Positions 47,385 to 59,039 of a DNA stretch of 64,000 nt are shown here, piece after piece. Origin of the DNA: Leptidea sinapis (Eukaryota; Arthropoda; Insecta; Lepidoptera; Pieridae); the NCBI RefSeq assembly GCF_905404315.1, contig NC_066268.1:13988001-14052000 (forward strand), written 5' to 3'. The notes below the pieces were generated by a model that saw only the letters and a list, made by a program, of their open reading frames with translations, had not been told where the DNA came from and searched no databases. Each line of letters opens with the position of its first letter. Within the stretch, counting starts at the first letter, position 1. The position numbers and the translations under genes were made by a program.

Positions 47385-47660
47385 ACGTTATGTCCGGTAG
47401 AAATGCGCACGAAAATCCCACATTCCATCCCGTATAATTCGCACAAATACATCGCAATATGCGAAGTGACTAGAACATTCCACAATTTGCGAGTGAACTG
47501 AAAGATAAGTGACTTTTACATTCCCCAATTGTTTCGAACAATCCCGCCGGGACAATCTTGCTGCATACTTGACCGTTCCCGCCAAATGTTCGCCATTTTA
47601 CGTTACTCGTTACGACTGTGCTCACTTGATTACGAGGTGCGAAAAGGTTACGTTCAATAC
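47385..47660. promoter_or_regulatory. GC-richer repeat-free block in the large intron
   Basis: This complex sequence (CATTCCATCCCGTATAATTC, GACTAGAACATTCCACAATT, CAATCCCGCCGGGACAATC) has no resemblance to the repeats here, and repeated ACATTCC motifs. ACATTCC/GGAATGT is a TEAD (Scalloped) type core, so an enhancer is conceivable. That link is inference only. Confidence 0.27.
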
Positions 47661-48167
47661 TTAATGTTACGGTTTAGTCGAGTTTTGTCGTAGCTTTTGT
47701 GTCCCCTATATTCTTAAGGCCCTTAAAAATGTATACCTGGATGTGGAACTATACACTATAAATATAAAAATAAATAGAAAATTATAAAAAAAATAACTAA
47801 CTTATAAAAGGGTATAATGTAACTATTTGTTATGATTTACAGATGCGCCTAGGAATATAGACATTACGGAAACATGTAACCAAATTTAGAAAAATATTGT
47901 TAGTTGTATCTACCTTACTAATTTTCATATCTATATTGTTATTCAAATAAGGGAACTTTAGGTCTAGATTTAATATACTGTTTATATAAAAAAATTATGA
48001 ATGTGACCGTTTGTGAAATGTTTGACATGTTTGACGGATGAAAAATAAAAAAAAAACATATTTTACTCACAAAACGTCACCAAATCAGTCTTTAGATTTA
48101 GAGGACCGAGCGCTCCAACGCAAATTTGCAATATCTTGAGATGCACGAGACACTAGGCCAATGAACG

Positions 48168-48278
48168 TTAACAGATCCCGGTACAGCACGTGTAGATGGT
48201 GCTGTTTGGACGGCAGCAACCACCGTACTCGTACCAGGCTCCGCATGGTACGCACGATCCACAAGATCCGCAATACAT
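48168..48278 (-). CDS. Cysteine-rich 36-residue ORF nested in the senseless intron
   Basis: On the minus strand ATG (48278-48276) sits in a good context (ATCAAAATGT), and the frame ends at TAA (48170-48168). The 36-residue product has nine cysteines. It starts MYCGSCGSCVPCGAW, has paired cysteines in YGGCCRPNS and YTCC, and ends in TGIC. The C-G-x-C-G-x-C spacing resembles the Cys-Gly-Pro sperm-tail proteins of flies (Mst84D/Mst87F type), which are also tiny and lack signal peptides. That is an analogy of composition, not shown homology. There is no signal peptide or membrane segment. The local GC content is well above that of the flanks. No canonical AATAAA follows; AGTAAA lies about 110 bp downstream. 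It could be a small male-germline gene, one exon of a longer gene, or chance. Confidence 0.4.
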   Translation of the reverse strand: MYCGSCGSCVPCGAWYEYGGCCRPNSTIYTCCTGIC

Positions 48279-51089
48279 TTTGATTGATTCAAAGTAGAAG
48301 AAACTAAAAAACATAGATTGTAATATGATGTTATACATGCTTAAAAATATTTTAAAGTATTTTTATAATATGATTTATTGAGCACAAGAAAATTTTCAAA
48401 ACTAACATAATATGTATATAGTAAAATTGGAAATTCGTAATGTAATTTTCATAAATTATCGCTATTAGTTCGTTCGCTATTACTTTTAATTTCTGATATA
48501 CATTTTCGACAGTTATTTTGATATTTCATAGACAAATAATCTATGATCGAATATGCTAAGGTAATCTGGACACTTAAATCTTTAGTTCGAGTATATTTCA
48601 TTTTAAAGCTTCTACCTTATCGAAGAGTAGACTACTCATTAGTATGTTATAAGGTTTTCTTTCACTGTATCACGCAACTAAAAACAATATTCGCAGGAAC
48701 AACATATCATCGTGTTTCCTCTTGGACTCGGTAAATTCGTAACCCTCTAAAGGTTGGCGGTACGTGGACGGTGGAATTAACGAATTTGTCAACTGTCAAC
48801 GTCAAGGGATCTTATTAGTTTTTCGTGGGGTTGCTATCGTCATAATGCTTTCTACGAAATTTTACATTCTGGTGACAAAGAAGAAATGTTTAATGAAATA
48901 GCTATGTTAATTAATGATTGAGTAAGGAGCTATGATGAATAAGGATTCTAAATTACAAATAACGATATGTTTGAGATAGAGTTCTGTCAGACTGAATAAA
49001 CTTGGAGTAATAAAGAAATTAATAATAAACTACATAGTAGTAGTACCCATGCTAGAGTTAGTAGAGTAATATTTAATATGGCAAAAGCCAAATTTTTCAA
49101 ATAACAGTTATATTATCTATCTTCTTCAGCGATTTGATTAATAAAGCTTGCATTTCACACATTATTTAGACATCAATAGAAAACAATTACTAGGTATTTG
49201 GAATAAAATGCATTAGATTTTGGTTTAGTTTGTAAGTCCCTTTGATCTTGAAACAGAACGACGTTGCAGTAAAGTATATTCAAAAGTACCTTTTAGTTAT
49301 TTATGAAAAACGAAATGCAAAATGCTTGTGTAATATTTTGTGGTGTAAATGCGTAAATGTACGCAAAAATTTATGCTATTGGAGTGCTTAAGTAATTTTA
49401 TTGTTATGTAAAAATCATAAAATCGCTTGAACATAATTTCGAGTCACGCTCGCCGTTTGAAATACAGTCGACTCATACATAGGGCAGCCCGATAAATCTT
49501 CACTGTAAGTGGCATTTACACTGCACATATCTTTTCTGAGAAGCAAATCGTAAATGTCTGGAGTGGAAACATCGACCGGGGTTTTGTGACCCAGGAGTGG
49601 GGTTGGGTGGTGAAGGGTGGGTCAACGAATGCTTTACATGTTTATGATGCTTCTCGTCCACGTTTCTTGCTTGTTTTCTGTGACATAGTTTTGTGTTACC
49701 GATGTTCTTTACAGACTGTTTTACTTACGCAAGTAACGAACCATTAAACCCTATTTTAGTATTATGAAATCTCTTTCCAAAGCTACCATTCTGTGAAAGA
49801 ACTATACTATATGAATAACTATAATAATAAGTTTAGTTATTATATTATTATAGCCATGAAAAGTTTTAAGTAATCCCAAGCTTAGGACTTATTTGTGAAT
49901 TTGCCTGAAATATTTTTATTTTTTAAACATGATTTTATTTCCAAATACTTGGAATAGATACATATAGCTGAGGAAAGGCCTAAAAATGCTCTACTCAAAG
50001 GCTAGCATTTGCTATACTTATGAGTGTAGGTGAAAACCACTTACCTTCAAGTATATCTCCCAATGCTTCAAAACAAAAACCCTTAAACATTGTTTCCAGC
50101 AAAACCTTTTCCTCTTAACATTTTTCTAAATTCATTTTAGCTTTCGCGACAAGATTATTGTTTTCATAGTCTTAGCCTGTTATTATTAGATTCAGTGGAA
50201 TTGTCTCCAAGTTTACATTTTCCACTCTGTTTGTTTACGTAAGCGGTACTTGAGGGATAACAACTAGATTGCTTTTCGAGCTTTGTTTGCTGATTTCAGG
50301 AAGCTTTGCAGGCGTTAATTAAATAAATGATTAAATATTAACTATATATGGTTCTTACTTTATTATTTTAAAGAAATTTCTTCAATCGCTCCAAAAAAAA
50401 AACTTTTGAAATAGATAGGACCATAAATATATTTTAATACTTGTCACTATCTCAACTTTTCGTCTACCTCACTTAATTGATTAATTATTTCTTATATACA
50501 CACTATTCTTCTATTCTACAAGAAGAGTACTGTACGAAATAGTTTTAATTATTATTTATTTATTTATTCAACGTCATAACAGATTACAGGACTAGAATTT
50601 ATAAGTATCTCAGTAAATACGACAATTTCAATTATATTTACTGCAAAGATCAAAATTGTATAGTTGTTTGCGTCAGTAGCTGAATCATATTACAATTGTT
50701 CTGATATTAGTAGTAAATAACGTTTGAAAATATACAAATTACCAATAGTAAAGTGAAATCAGTGAACACGTTCTTTTATTCGTCTTCTTATTGACTCTAC
50801 GCGTCAAGAAAGTGCAACATTTTCGCGTTATTGTACAAAAATCTATTTATAGCTCACCATATTATGTTAGCTAGGTTTCAGACTTATGTAACATTACAAT
50901 TTAACATACTCAGCATAACATTAGTTGATTCATTTATTACCAAAATAATTTATTTAAAAAAAATACCATGATTAAAATTATATTATAAACGTTCATTGCA
51001 AAGGTTAGATTATATTTAAAATTATTATTGGTAAAAAGGAATCTTTCATAAACAAAGTATTATAAATGATATAGATTTATATCCTTGAA

Positions 51090-51260
51090 GGAGAAACGGG
51101 TGGCGTGATTGTCGGGCTGGTTGCGGATTTCTTGAGAATCCGGGCACATCCGGGCTTATGAGCCGGCACCCTCGCTACGAAAACTGTTCACACAAATACC
51201 CGGATAAAAGGATTTACTGCGACTGTACTCGATATAGGCCACGAACAAACAACATTTTAC
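51090..51260. promoter_or_regulatory. GC-richer repeat-free block in the large intron
   Basis: This block (GGGTGGCGTGATTGTCGGGC, GAATCCGGGCACATCCGGGC, GAGCCGGCACCCTCGCTACG) stands out in AT-rich DNA and belongs to no repeat family here. A conserved non-coding element is possible. A similar block lies near 49480-49650. Confidence 0.22.
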
Positions 51261-51596
51261 GATTTACAATACTCAATGCAAATCTTTTTACAAAACGACA
51301 ATTTTTTACATTACTTTCTTTGGATTTAAAATGATTTAGCTACATCTGGCCGAAATACTGAAAAAATTAAATATGATCGCAAAAATAACTTGCGTAAGGA
51401 TAGGTACCTACTATCGCAGATTTAAAATACGAGTATCACCGCATGGATGAAACAAATAATTTACAATTAGGTGTCTTTTTTGACTGACAGAAAGTAATTT
51501 AAAGTATATGAGTCAATTATAGTGTTGCTTTCTATTGCTTCTCGAATTACTTTCGCATATTAAGTTTCACCAGCAAATGAATTATAAAATATACGA

Positions 51597-51962
51597 TACT
51601 AGCAGACCCGACAAACGTTGTTCTGTAGATAATAAAAAAAGTACTGTTTTACAAGAATTTGCCAATAATATTTCAAAACATCAAGAATTATTTCGATTAA
51701 AATGCTCCCTGTTGTTATAATGAAATTGTTTCACAGCGGAACTGTCACACCGTGCGTCACTAAATTCTCTCATAGAAAATATGTCCATACAAAACAAATA
51801 TTTAAAATAAAAACATTAATGGGTCCCAAATCGATATAAAAACTATCCTATCTCTCAAGTTGGACTAAACTGCACTCCATGAAGTAATCCCCATTAAAAT
51901 CCGTTCATTAATTTAGGAATCGATCGCGGACAAACAACGTGTCACGTAATTTATATAAATTA
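51597..51962 (+). repeat. Dispersed repeat F
   Basis: It runs from CTAGCAGACCCGACAAACGT (slightly upstream) to ACGTGTCACGTAATTTATAT and matches 52462-52815 in the same orientation and 28556-28917 inverted. It is non-coding. Confidence 0.75.
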
Positions 51963-52461
51963 AGATAATTCTATACGAGCTGTCGTTGGTGAAAAAATGC
52001 GCGCGTTAAAACAGGGACGTAACCTTTTCATATTAACGTCAGTATGCAAACACTACTTTTGACTTTTGGACTCGACGTCACAATAACGTCACTAAGATGG
52101 TAGCATGTCACCAAATTTTACTTACAAAGTAATTTTTGATATTTTGCCGTGACTTCTTAGTTCAATTTATGAAATAAAATAAATGAATGTTCTATAACTC
52201 TAGCTATTTGCTAGTGAAAGTACCGTAGAATTGGTGCCTTTTGGTGAATTAGCCTTTTTTACGGTTTTTTTAGGAGTTTTCATTTAGTTTGATTATATAT
52301 TATTATTATGAACTGACACTAAATAGTAAAAATAATCATCATATCATCGGCATTTTGGTTTATGTCCCATGTAAATAATATATATTGAGCAAAAATCTGC
52401 CATTTCGATCTTCCAAACTGTCGCTTCAATGAATATATAATTCATTATTATATATATGTAC

Positions 52462-52815
52462 TAGCTGACGCGACAGACGTTGTTCTGTAGATAATAAAAA
52501 AAAATGCCAATAATATTTCAAAACATCAAGAATTATTGCGTAAAGTATGCTCCTAGTTGTTATAATGAAATTGTTTCACGGCAGAACTGTCAAACCGTAC
52601 GTCACCAAGTTCTCTCATAGAAAATATATCCATACAAAACAAATATTGGAAATAAAAATAATTATGGGTCCCAAATCGAAATAAAACCTATCCTATCTCT
52701 CAAGTTGGACTAAACTGCACTCCATGAAGTAATCCCCATTTAAATCCGTTCATTAGTTTAGGAGTCCATCGCGGACAAACAACGTGTCACGTAATTTATA
52801 TATATATATATATGT
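52462..52815 (+). repeat. Dispersed repeat F, second direct copy
   Basis: It starts CTAGCTGACGCGACAGACGT and ends at the same point as the 51597 copy, then runs into a TA microsatellite (52798-52816). The two direct copies are separated by about 500 bp of unrelated sequence. Confidence 0.75.
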
Positions 52816-53483
52816 ATAATACATAAGCAAAACTGACGTGATCACGAGTCTCCGGAGCCTTGCACGTACTTTTATATGTATAAAAGCCATGCACTTAAGC
52901 TCAGGTGCAACGGAGAGTGCATACTATCCATTACTCGATCTAATAGTTTCGAGAACAATCTCTGTATAGTAAACTGCATCGTATTATCTCTCATTTATTT
53001 ACAGCCTCGTTTCTCGATAATATATGTGTGGCTATAAAACAAAACTTTAATTACGTACGTAATATAGGTACGTTTTATACTTATGTACTTAGAACAAAAT
53101 CTATGGTAGCATCGGTGATTTTTAACTCATTTTTAATTTCTTCAGTTTCAAATGAAAATCGTCATCATATTGTTAACATTATTGTTGGTGGGTCCTTCTT
53201 TTGTACATGTCAAAGATCAAACCTTATTGTTACATTTTTAAAATCAAAATAATATACAATAAGTTTTCGGCCAACTGGCAACACCCACCTTTATTTGTTA
53301 AACGTATGTTTTCTTTGTTTCTAATTCCAAATTTAAAAAAATATCGCAATAAAACTCGTTGTCCTCAAAATTATTAGTATACTATAATCCTTTAGGGTTT
53401 TTTGTGATTTGAAATCAATATGGACGTTTTGCCATAGCAATTCCTATAGGAATTTCAAATTAAATAGCAATTGCATGAAAAAA

Positions 53484-54078
53484 AAAAGTGTGTGTGTACT
53501 TATGTACCTATGCACGCAAGAAGTAATACTTCTTTGGCCTAACGACGCAAAAATCATTAAAATGACTTATTCCTCGTGCTACGTTTTTAGAAACAACAAT
53601 TCCGTAAATCTAGTAAAGATGGCTTTGACAATTAATTATTATGCAAATGATTTGAGTTTTTTTTAGTGTTAATCCCGCCAATGTTTGTCTTTAAACAATT
53701 CGACACGAGACTGATTTTTGCGAGATTTTGGCAAGACAACACGTCCTGAGAATGCCTCGTGTAGAGGCGATACACGTGTCGAATTGTTTAAAGACAAATA
53801 TTGCCGGAATTAACACTAAAAAAAACTCAAATCATTTGGATAATTAAGGGTTTCCGCAAAGCAACGGCTACTTCAATATTTTTTTTAATTAATTATTAAA
53901 TAATGAATACGGCTGTATGGGCTTGAACCCTTCGCCTGTCCTAATAATGGACGAAAAAACCAAAAAAAAAATACAAATGACGCAAACGTCAGAAAATTTT
54001 AGGAACCAATTTCAACCTGTTACTTCACTGTTATTTCACCCTCATCATTTTTTCATAAATAAGTATAACTTCAAAATC
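53484..54078 (+). mobile_element. Short TIR element J, copy 2, with nested insertion
   Basis: The outer parts (GTGTGTGTACTTATGT, TTGGCCTAACGA, then AATGAATACGGCT, GGGCTTGAACCC, TTTCAACCTGTTAC) match 7965-8278. The match breaks at 53641 and resumes near 53887 with AATTAATTATTA present on both sides. The sequence between is the fold-back element K. Confidence 0.75.
53642..53886 (+). mobile_element. Fold-back element K, copy 2, inside element J
   Basis: The arms, starting CAAATGATTTGAGTTTTTTT at 53644 and ending at 53837 with the inverted complement, pair over roughly 60 bp with few mismatches. The arms include GTCTTTAAACAATTCGACAC. A 50-bp unpaired tail (TTTCCGCAAAGCAACGGCTA) follows. AATTAATTATTA flanks it on both sides, consistent with a target duplication. 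It is related to 36400-36660. Confidence 0.75.
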
Positions 54079-54596
54079 GGCAAAAATTAACCAATACATT
54101 AGAAATCTTGCCTAGCGCGCCAGTTTCATATATTTAATTCAGGACCATCTAAAGTACACCGCCATAAAAATCCAGCCACTGATGTTCTGCAGATGATACT
54201 CACAGGGTCGGATTCCATAATTTAATTATATTAATGTCTGTTTTATTGCGAATCTCGAGTTTACTGCTCTGATAATGGCCCGTAATGATTTCTACGTTAA
54301 TTCGGCAATGGCTTATCTGTCATTTATTTTGTTGATTTCCTTCTTGCGGTTGCTATTATATTTTAAATTTAATTAGTTTGTCCAAGTTTTGGGTGTCGAA
54401 AACAATAACAAAGAGCATACACGTAGGTACTAATTATGTTAGGTTTATAAACTTGATTTATGTTAGTATTATTTTATTTGCTGGAGTTGGTGTGATGAAT
54501 ATAATGATATTCTGCACCGTGATAATGTTAATACGAATTGAGTTTATTTTTTATGATATTATTTAAACAGATAATATCATAAATCTTAATATTTAC

Positions 54597-54865
54597 CAGT
54601 GGGAGGCTCCTTTGCACAGGAAGTCGGCTAGATTATGGGAACCACAAGGGCGCCTATTTCTGCCGTAACGCAGTTAGTTTCGGTCTGAAGGGCGCCGTAG
54701 CTAGTAAAATTACTGGGCAAATGAGACATAACATCTTATGTCTTAAGGTGACGGGCGCAATTATAGTGCCGCTCAGAATCCTGAGCGGCACTGTACTGTA
54801 ATGGCTAGGGCGTATCAATTACCATCAGCTGAACGTTCTGCTCGTCTCGTCCCTAATTTCCATCA
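54597..54865 (+). repeat. LINE family B 3' end
   Basis: It runs from CCAGTGGGAGGCTCCTTTGC to CTCGTCTCGTCCCTAATTTC with a small deletion around the TAATGTGTAAGC segment. Confidence 0.8.
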
Positions 54866-55609
54866 AAAATCAATCACAGTACCTTAACGAAAAATTATAA
54901 AATATATATAATAGATTTAGAATAGTTTGATTAAGAGTAATGTATGTTGTTAACGACATTATGGGGAGAGTATAATATATAATCTGTCAATATACAAAAC
55001 AAATAATATAGAAAATTTTGTAGTACGAAGAATAAATAATATTTGATAAGTACTAAAACTTTCACTCGTTCGGAATTTAATATTCAGTGCAGTGGGTTCA
55101 ATCCGCACCTGTGATAGGTATTTAGGAGGCGAGGTGGGTATCCCGGGATTTACGGTTATCGTGCGCCGGGCTATCTTCAATCACGGGATTCTTAATGCTC
55201 AACGCTCCAAGCCCGCTGATTTGTACATTTTTAGGGTTCTCTAGCAAAATGAGAATTTACTACTATACAGTTGCTTATAGCATTTATATGTATTATTCGT
55301 AAGACAATATATAACTACTTGAAGTTTTGCTTAACGAATATGTACTCCAGAAAACAGGAAGGTTCAGGATCCGGAGTTGTAAAATTCTGTTGTAATCCAC
55401 TTGTTGTCTTTTATGAACTGAAGATTGGAATTTATCTGTTGTTCTAGCTTTTCAGTGTTATAAACATAATTTCTTTATCTGGTACCACATTTTAATTTTT
55501 TTTTTCTGCAACTATCGTAGAATCGACAACAATATATAAATCTTTATTATATATAGTATATAAGTACCTATTTGGAAATATGTTCTCCTTCAAGATACGT
55601 AATAGTATT

Positions 55610-55760
55610 TTTTATGAAGGACAAAGGAGCGTACGGGTTAGCTGATGGTACCTAAGTGATCACCACCGCCAAGATTCTTTTGTAACATCAGAGGAATCAT
55701 ATCCGTAATTTTAGAAAGGTATTAGCACGCGCTTGTTTTGAAGGTACCTGCGTTAATATA
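55610..55760 (-). repeat. LINE family A 3' end
   Basis: In reverse complement it holds the ORF end (CCTTCAAAACAAGCGCGTGC), GGCGGTGGTGATCACTTAGG and the GTACGCTCCTTTGTCCTTC tail. It is degraded. Confidence 0.6.
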
Positions 55761-55864
55761 AATGTATGACAAATATAAATTGAATTCAATTTAAAAGAAA
55801 GGCTTAAGTTCTGAATACTTTATTAATAATATTCAATTCGAAAGTAAAAGTCTATGAATAATCT

Positions 55865-56045
55865 ATCCTGGCGGTTCCAAGCCACCCCGGGGACCCTTGA
55901 AGACAATTAAGCCCGCCCCCACTCGGCGCAATATAGCTCGTAATTACGCAATACGACGCGAAGATTTTACGCACTTCCGAGACTTTGGTGCGTAATTTTG
56001 TATAATGCGTGTAACGACGAAGTTTCTCCGCTCAATGGGGCAATG
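55865..56045. promoter_or_regulatory. GC-rich repeat-free block in the large intron
   Basis: It contains AAGCCACCCCGGGGACCCTT, AAGCCCGCCCCCACTCGGCG and the paired motifs CTCGTAATTACGCAATACG and GTGCGTAATTTTGTATAATG. The repeated GCGTAATT/CGTAATTACG cores suggest homeodomain or POU-type binding. It is a candidate enhancer by composition only. Confidence 0.28.
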
Positions 56046-56519
56046 GATTTTCTAACTTTCGTTGTAAATATTACATGTTAACTTGACAATTGAGTTGGTT
56101 AAACGTGTTAAAACCTTGACTGTTTAACAAGTGCATTGTTCTACGTTATAACAGTCGATTTGTTTAAATTTTATTCTTATCAAAAATTTGGTAAATACCA
56201 AAAATGCTTTAAAATAATAAGCTATTGCAGTTAATGAGTTATACAGAAACATACGGACGGAACAAAGGTATGAGTATCCTTCATCTTCAATATTAGTTAC
56301 TATCGTTTCAAATTTTACGAGAGATATGAAGAGTCAGTATTTTCACAGTGTTCATCTTCAGCTAGCGAAACTTCTGGCAATTTAAATTAACTTGATCAGC
56401 AAAACATCATAATGTAATGGAGACATCACCGACTATGAAGTGATTTCAGAGTTAAAGAAGTTTTTCGTAACAATTTTCTATTCAAAGCACGATACATATA
56501 GTTACAAGCATAGCGTTTA

Positions 56520-56900
56520 TAAAATCCGCTATCGAAGATGGAGGACTAACGAGGGACTCTGATTTCCAATTCAGAGGAAAATTGCGATCCATAACCCCCC
56601 GTTATCAGGGTGGGGGGACCTCCCTGGCCCTCCCGTTGCTATGCGACGCGGGGAGGAGTCGCCGCAATCACGGTCCAATAGCACGACAGATATAAATTGG
56701 TCCCGCGTCACGACATTTGGATGAAAGAGAGGTTGTATACCTCCCTTGCGTTAATGAAGTCGGCACTCAGCGGCACTCACTACCCTCGGACGGAGGGCCG
56801 CTTTTCGAAACTTGTACCTAATTGTTAGGTATCGGTGCTGTGATTTGTGCGTGATACTCAAGTTGAACCGCATTGGCTCGCATTCTTACCAAACCTGCGC
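56520..56900. promoter_or_regulatory. GC-rich repeat-free block in the large intron
   Basis: It contains ATAACCCCCCGTTATCAGGG, GGGGGGACCTCCCTGGCCCT and CCAATAGCACGACAGATATA; CAATAGC followed by GATATAAA could be read as a CCAAT-plus-TATA arrangement. A cryptic promoter or enhancer is possible, and no ORF follows clearly. Composition is the only firm evidence. Confidence 0.28.
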
Positions 56901-56999
56901 AGTTAACCTTACTACCTATACATAGTTACATTGAAGTTTATATCACTTTTCTTATTGCTTCCAGTCTAAGACTGAGATCTATAGAGCGTACTATTTTTT

Positions 57000-57150
57000 T
57001 ATGAAAATAAGGCACGAGATGAGCAGGACGTTCAGCTGATGCTAATTGATACGCCATGCCCATTACAATGCAGTGTCGCTCAGGATTCTTGAACAACCCA
57101 AAATTTCTGAGCGGCACTACAATTGCGCTCGTCACCTTGAGACATAAGTT
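57000..57150 (-). repeat. LINE family B 3' end
   Basis: In reverse complement it runs from TTATGTCTCAAGGTGACGAG to CTGCTCATCTCGTGCCTTAT with an A-rich tail. It is 5'-truncated. Confidence 0.8.
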
Positions 57151-57777
57151 TAAAGTAATTGTGCTCATAATAAGTCATAGGAAAGCAATATAAATATATA
57201 AATTAAATACCATGAAAAAAGCCAAAATACCATTCTTTATTACGCATATGTCGCTTGACATATACCTAGATAATTATTATAAGTATAAGCTCTGTGTAGG
57301 TTCTTAAAAGATTCAGATATGATTATTTCTATCAAACGAGGTAGTTCCAGTGCCCGTAAGCGATTCGTGGAAGCTAGACTGAAGACATAACATTAAATTC
57401 CCACAGAATCACGATACATAAAACCGGTAATGGCTCAGTATATTGTCAATAAAGAATACAAGCGGGCAGCGGAGCGGGTAGCAGAGCGGGTAGCGTGCAG
57501 GGTTGCTTCCCGAGTCCGTATTGCGGCTCCGACTTGGCACAGATTACGCGGACGTGTATTAATACGCGAACGTGTACATCCACATGCTCAGGGTTGTCAC
57601 TTCACGGTTTTTTAGCAACAAAATATTTTTTCCGCACGCGTATTTGCCAAGCTAAGCCATTTCGTTAATCTGAAGGAAACTGAATAATCTGACGAATGTC
57701 GATTTTATTTACAATGGCTTAAGTTTAGGATTGCTAAGGTAAAGCTAGTTTCTTGTAAAGTAAATACTAGATACTAA

Positions 57778-58094
57778 CGACCGTTCCCAATATTCAGTCT
57801 ATCTCCGGTTGTGGCCTACTTAAGATAAAAATCGTAACTATCGTTGACTTTTCTATCCAAATAAACTTATTGACGGTAACTCACTTTATCCGTACACGCT
57901 GTCTGTCAATGGGAGGACGTATAGCTTACCAGCGATAGAAGTTTGTATGGAAATTTCAATTCACGCGTCCCAATTTAAGGCGATAAGAATGACTTATCGG
58001 GTATATTGGGACAGCTTCAGATTATTGACAGCTAATTACTGACAGTAGAAGGTAGTAATTTATCTCTATCTGTAGATAATATTGGTAACGGCCG
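57778..58094 (-). mobile_element. Harbinger-like MITE, copy 4, longest
   Basis: This 317-bp copy is inverted relative to the other three. It is bounded by CGACCGTTCCCAATATTCAG and the inverted CGGCCGTTACCAATATT, with a perfect TAA duplication (57775-57777, 58095-58097). It keeps the GGCGATAAGAATGACTTATC segment that is partly lost in other copies, so it is closest to full length here. Confidence 0.85.
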
Positions 58095-58468
58095 TAAAAG
58101 TACTAGTTAAACATAGATAAATACGGTTGTTTTATAGCGAATAATTCATTCTTCAAATATATAATACAAAAACGCGAAATATTATTTCGAATCTATCCAA
58201 GTTTGACGAATTTGAATTTGAACAAAATGTGGTTAAAAGCACGCAATAATATATTATTTGCGAATTTGTGATATTTGGGTTGTAGTTATATACATTATTG
58301 CTTAGTAAAGAGCTAGTTCTTTTTTTTTTCAAATAATATACAGCCCACCTTAATTGCTGATATTATAGCTTTCTGTAGGTGAAATAATTTTAAAATCAAT
58401 TAAGTAATTTTTAACAAACAACAAAAATCAAATCTATTCTCATTAGTATGGTTACTTTAATGTTAGTT

Positions 58469-58775
58469 ACCAGTGGGAGGCTCCTTTGCACAGGAAGCCG
58501 GCTAGATTATGGGTACCACAACGGCGCCTATTTCTGCCGTGAAGCAGTAATGTGTAAGCATTACTGTGTTTCGGTCTGAAGGGCGTAGCTAGTGAAATTA
58601 CTGGGCAAATGAGGCTTAACATCTTATGTCTCAAGCTGACGAGCGCAATTGTAGTGCCGCTCAGAATTTTTGGGTTTTTTGGGAATCTTGAGCGGCACTG
58701 CATTGTAATGGGCATGGCGTATCAATTACCATCAGCTGAACGTCCTGCTCGTCTCGTCCGTTATTATCATAAAAA
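58469..58775 (+). repeat. LINE family B 3' end, best preserved
   Basis: The full 3' UTR runs from CCAGTGGGAGGCTCCTTTGC to CCTGCTCGTCTCGTCCGTTA with an A-rich tail. Its TGTGTAAGCATTACTGTGTT and GTAGTGCCGCTCAGAATTTT segments serve as the reference for the family in this window. Confidence 0.85.
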
Positions 58776-59039
58776 AAAGTCAAATTTCTACAAGTATACA
58801 TAATATTATATAACTTAGAATATGATTCATAATACGTTTTTAAAAATGCAGTGTATTATAATACTTACTACACAAGAATAAAATCAGAACTTTCCGTATT
58901 TATTCGGTTTAAAAATTACTACTAACATGGAACCTAACAAACATTTGGCGTCATTATCACTAAAATGGATTGATCTAGAAAATCCTGAACGGAGATGGTG
59001 TACAAAAGTCTAATCATATGTTTCCTCTTTCTCATATAA

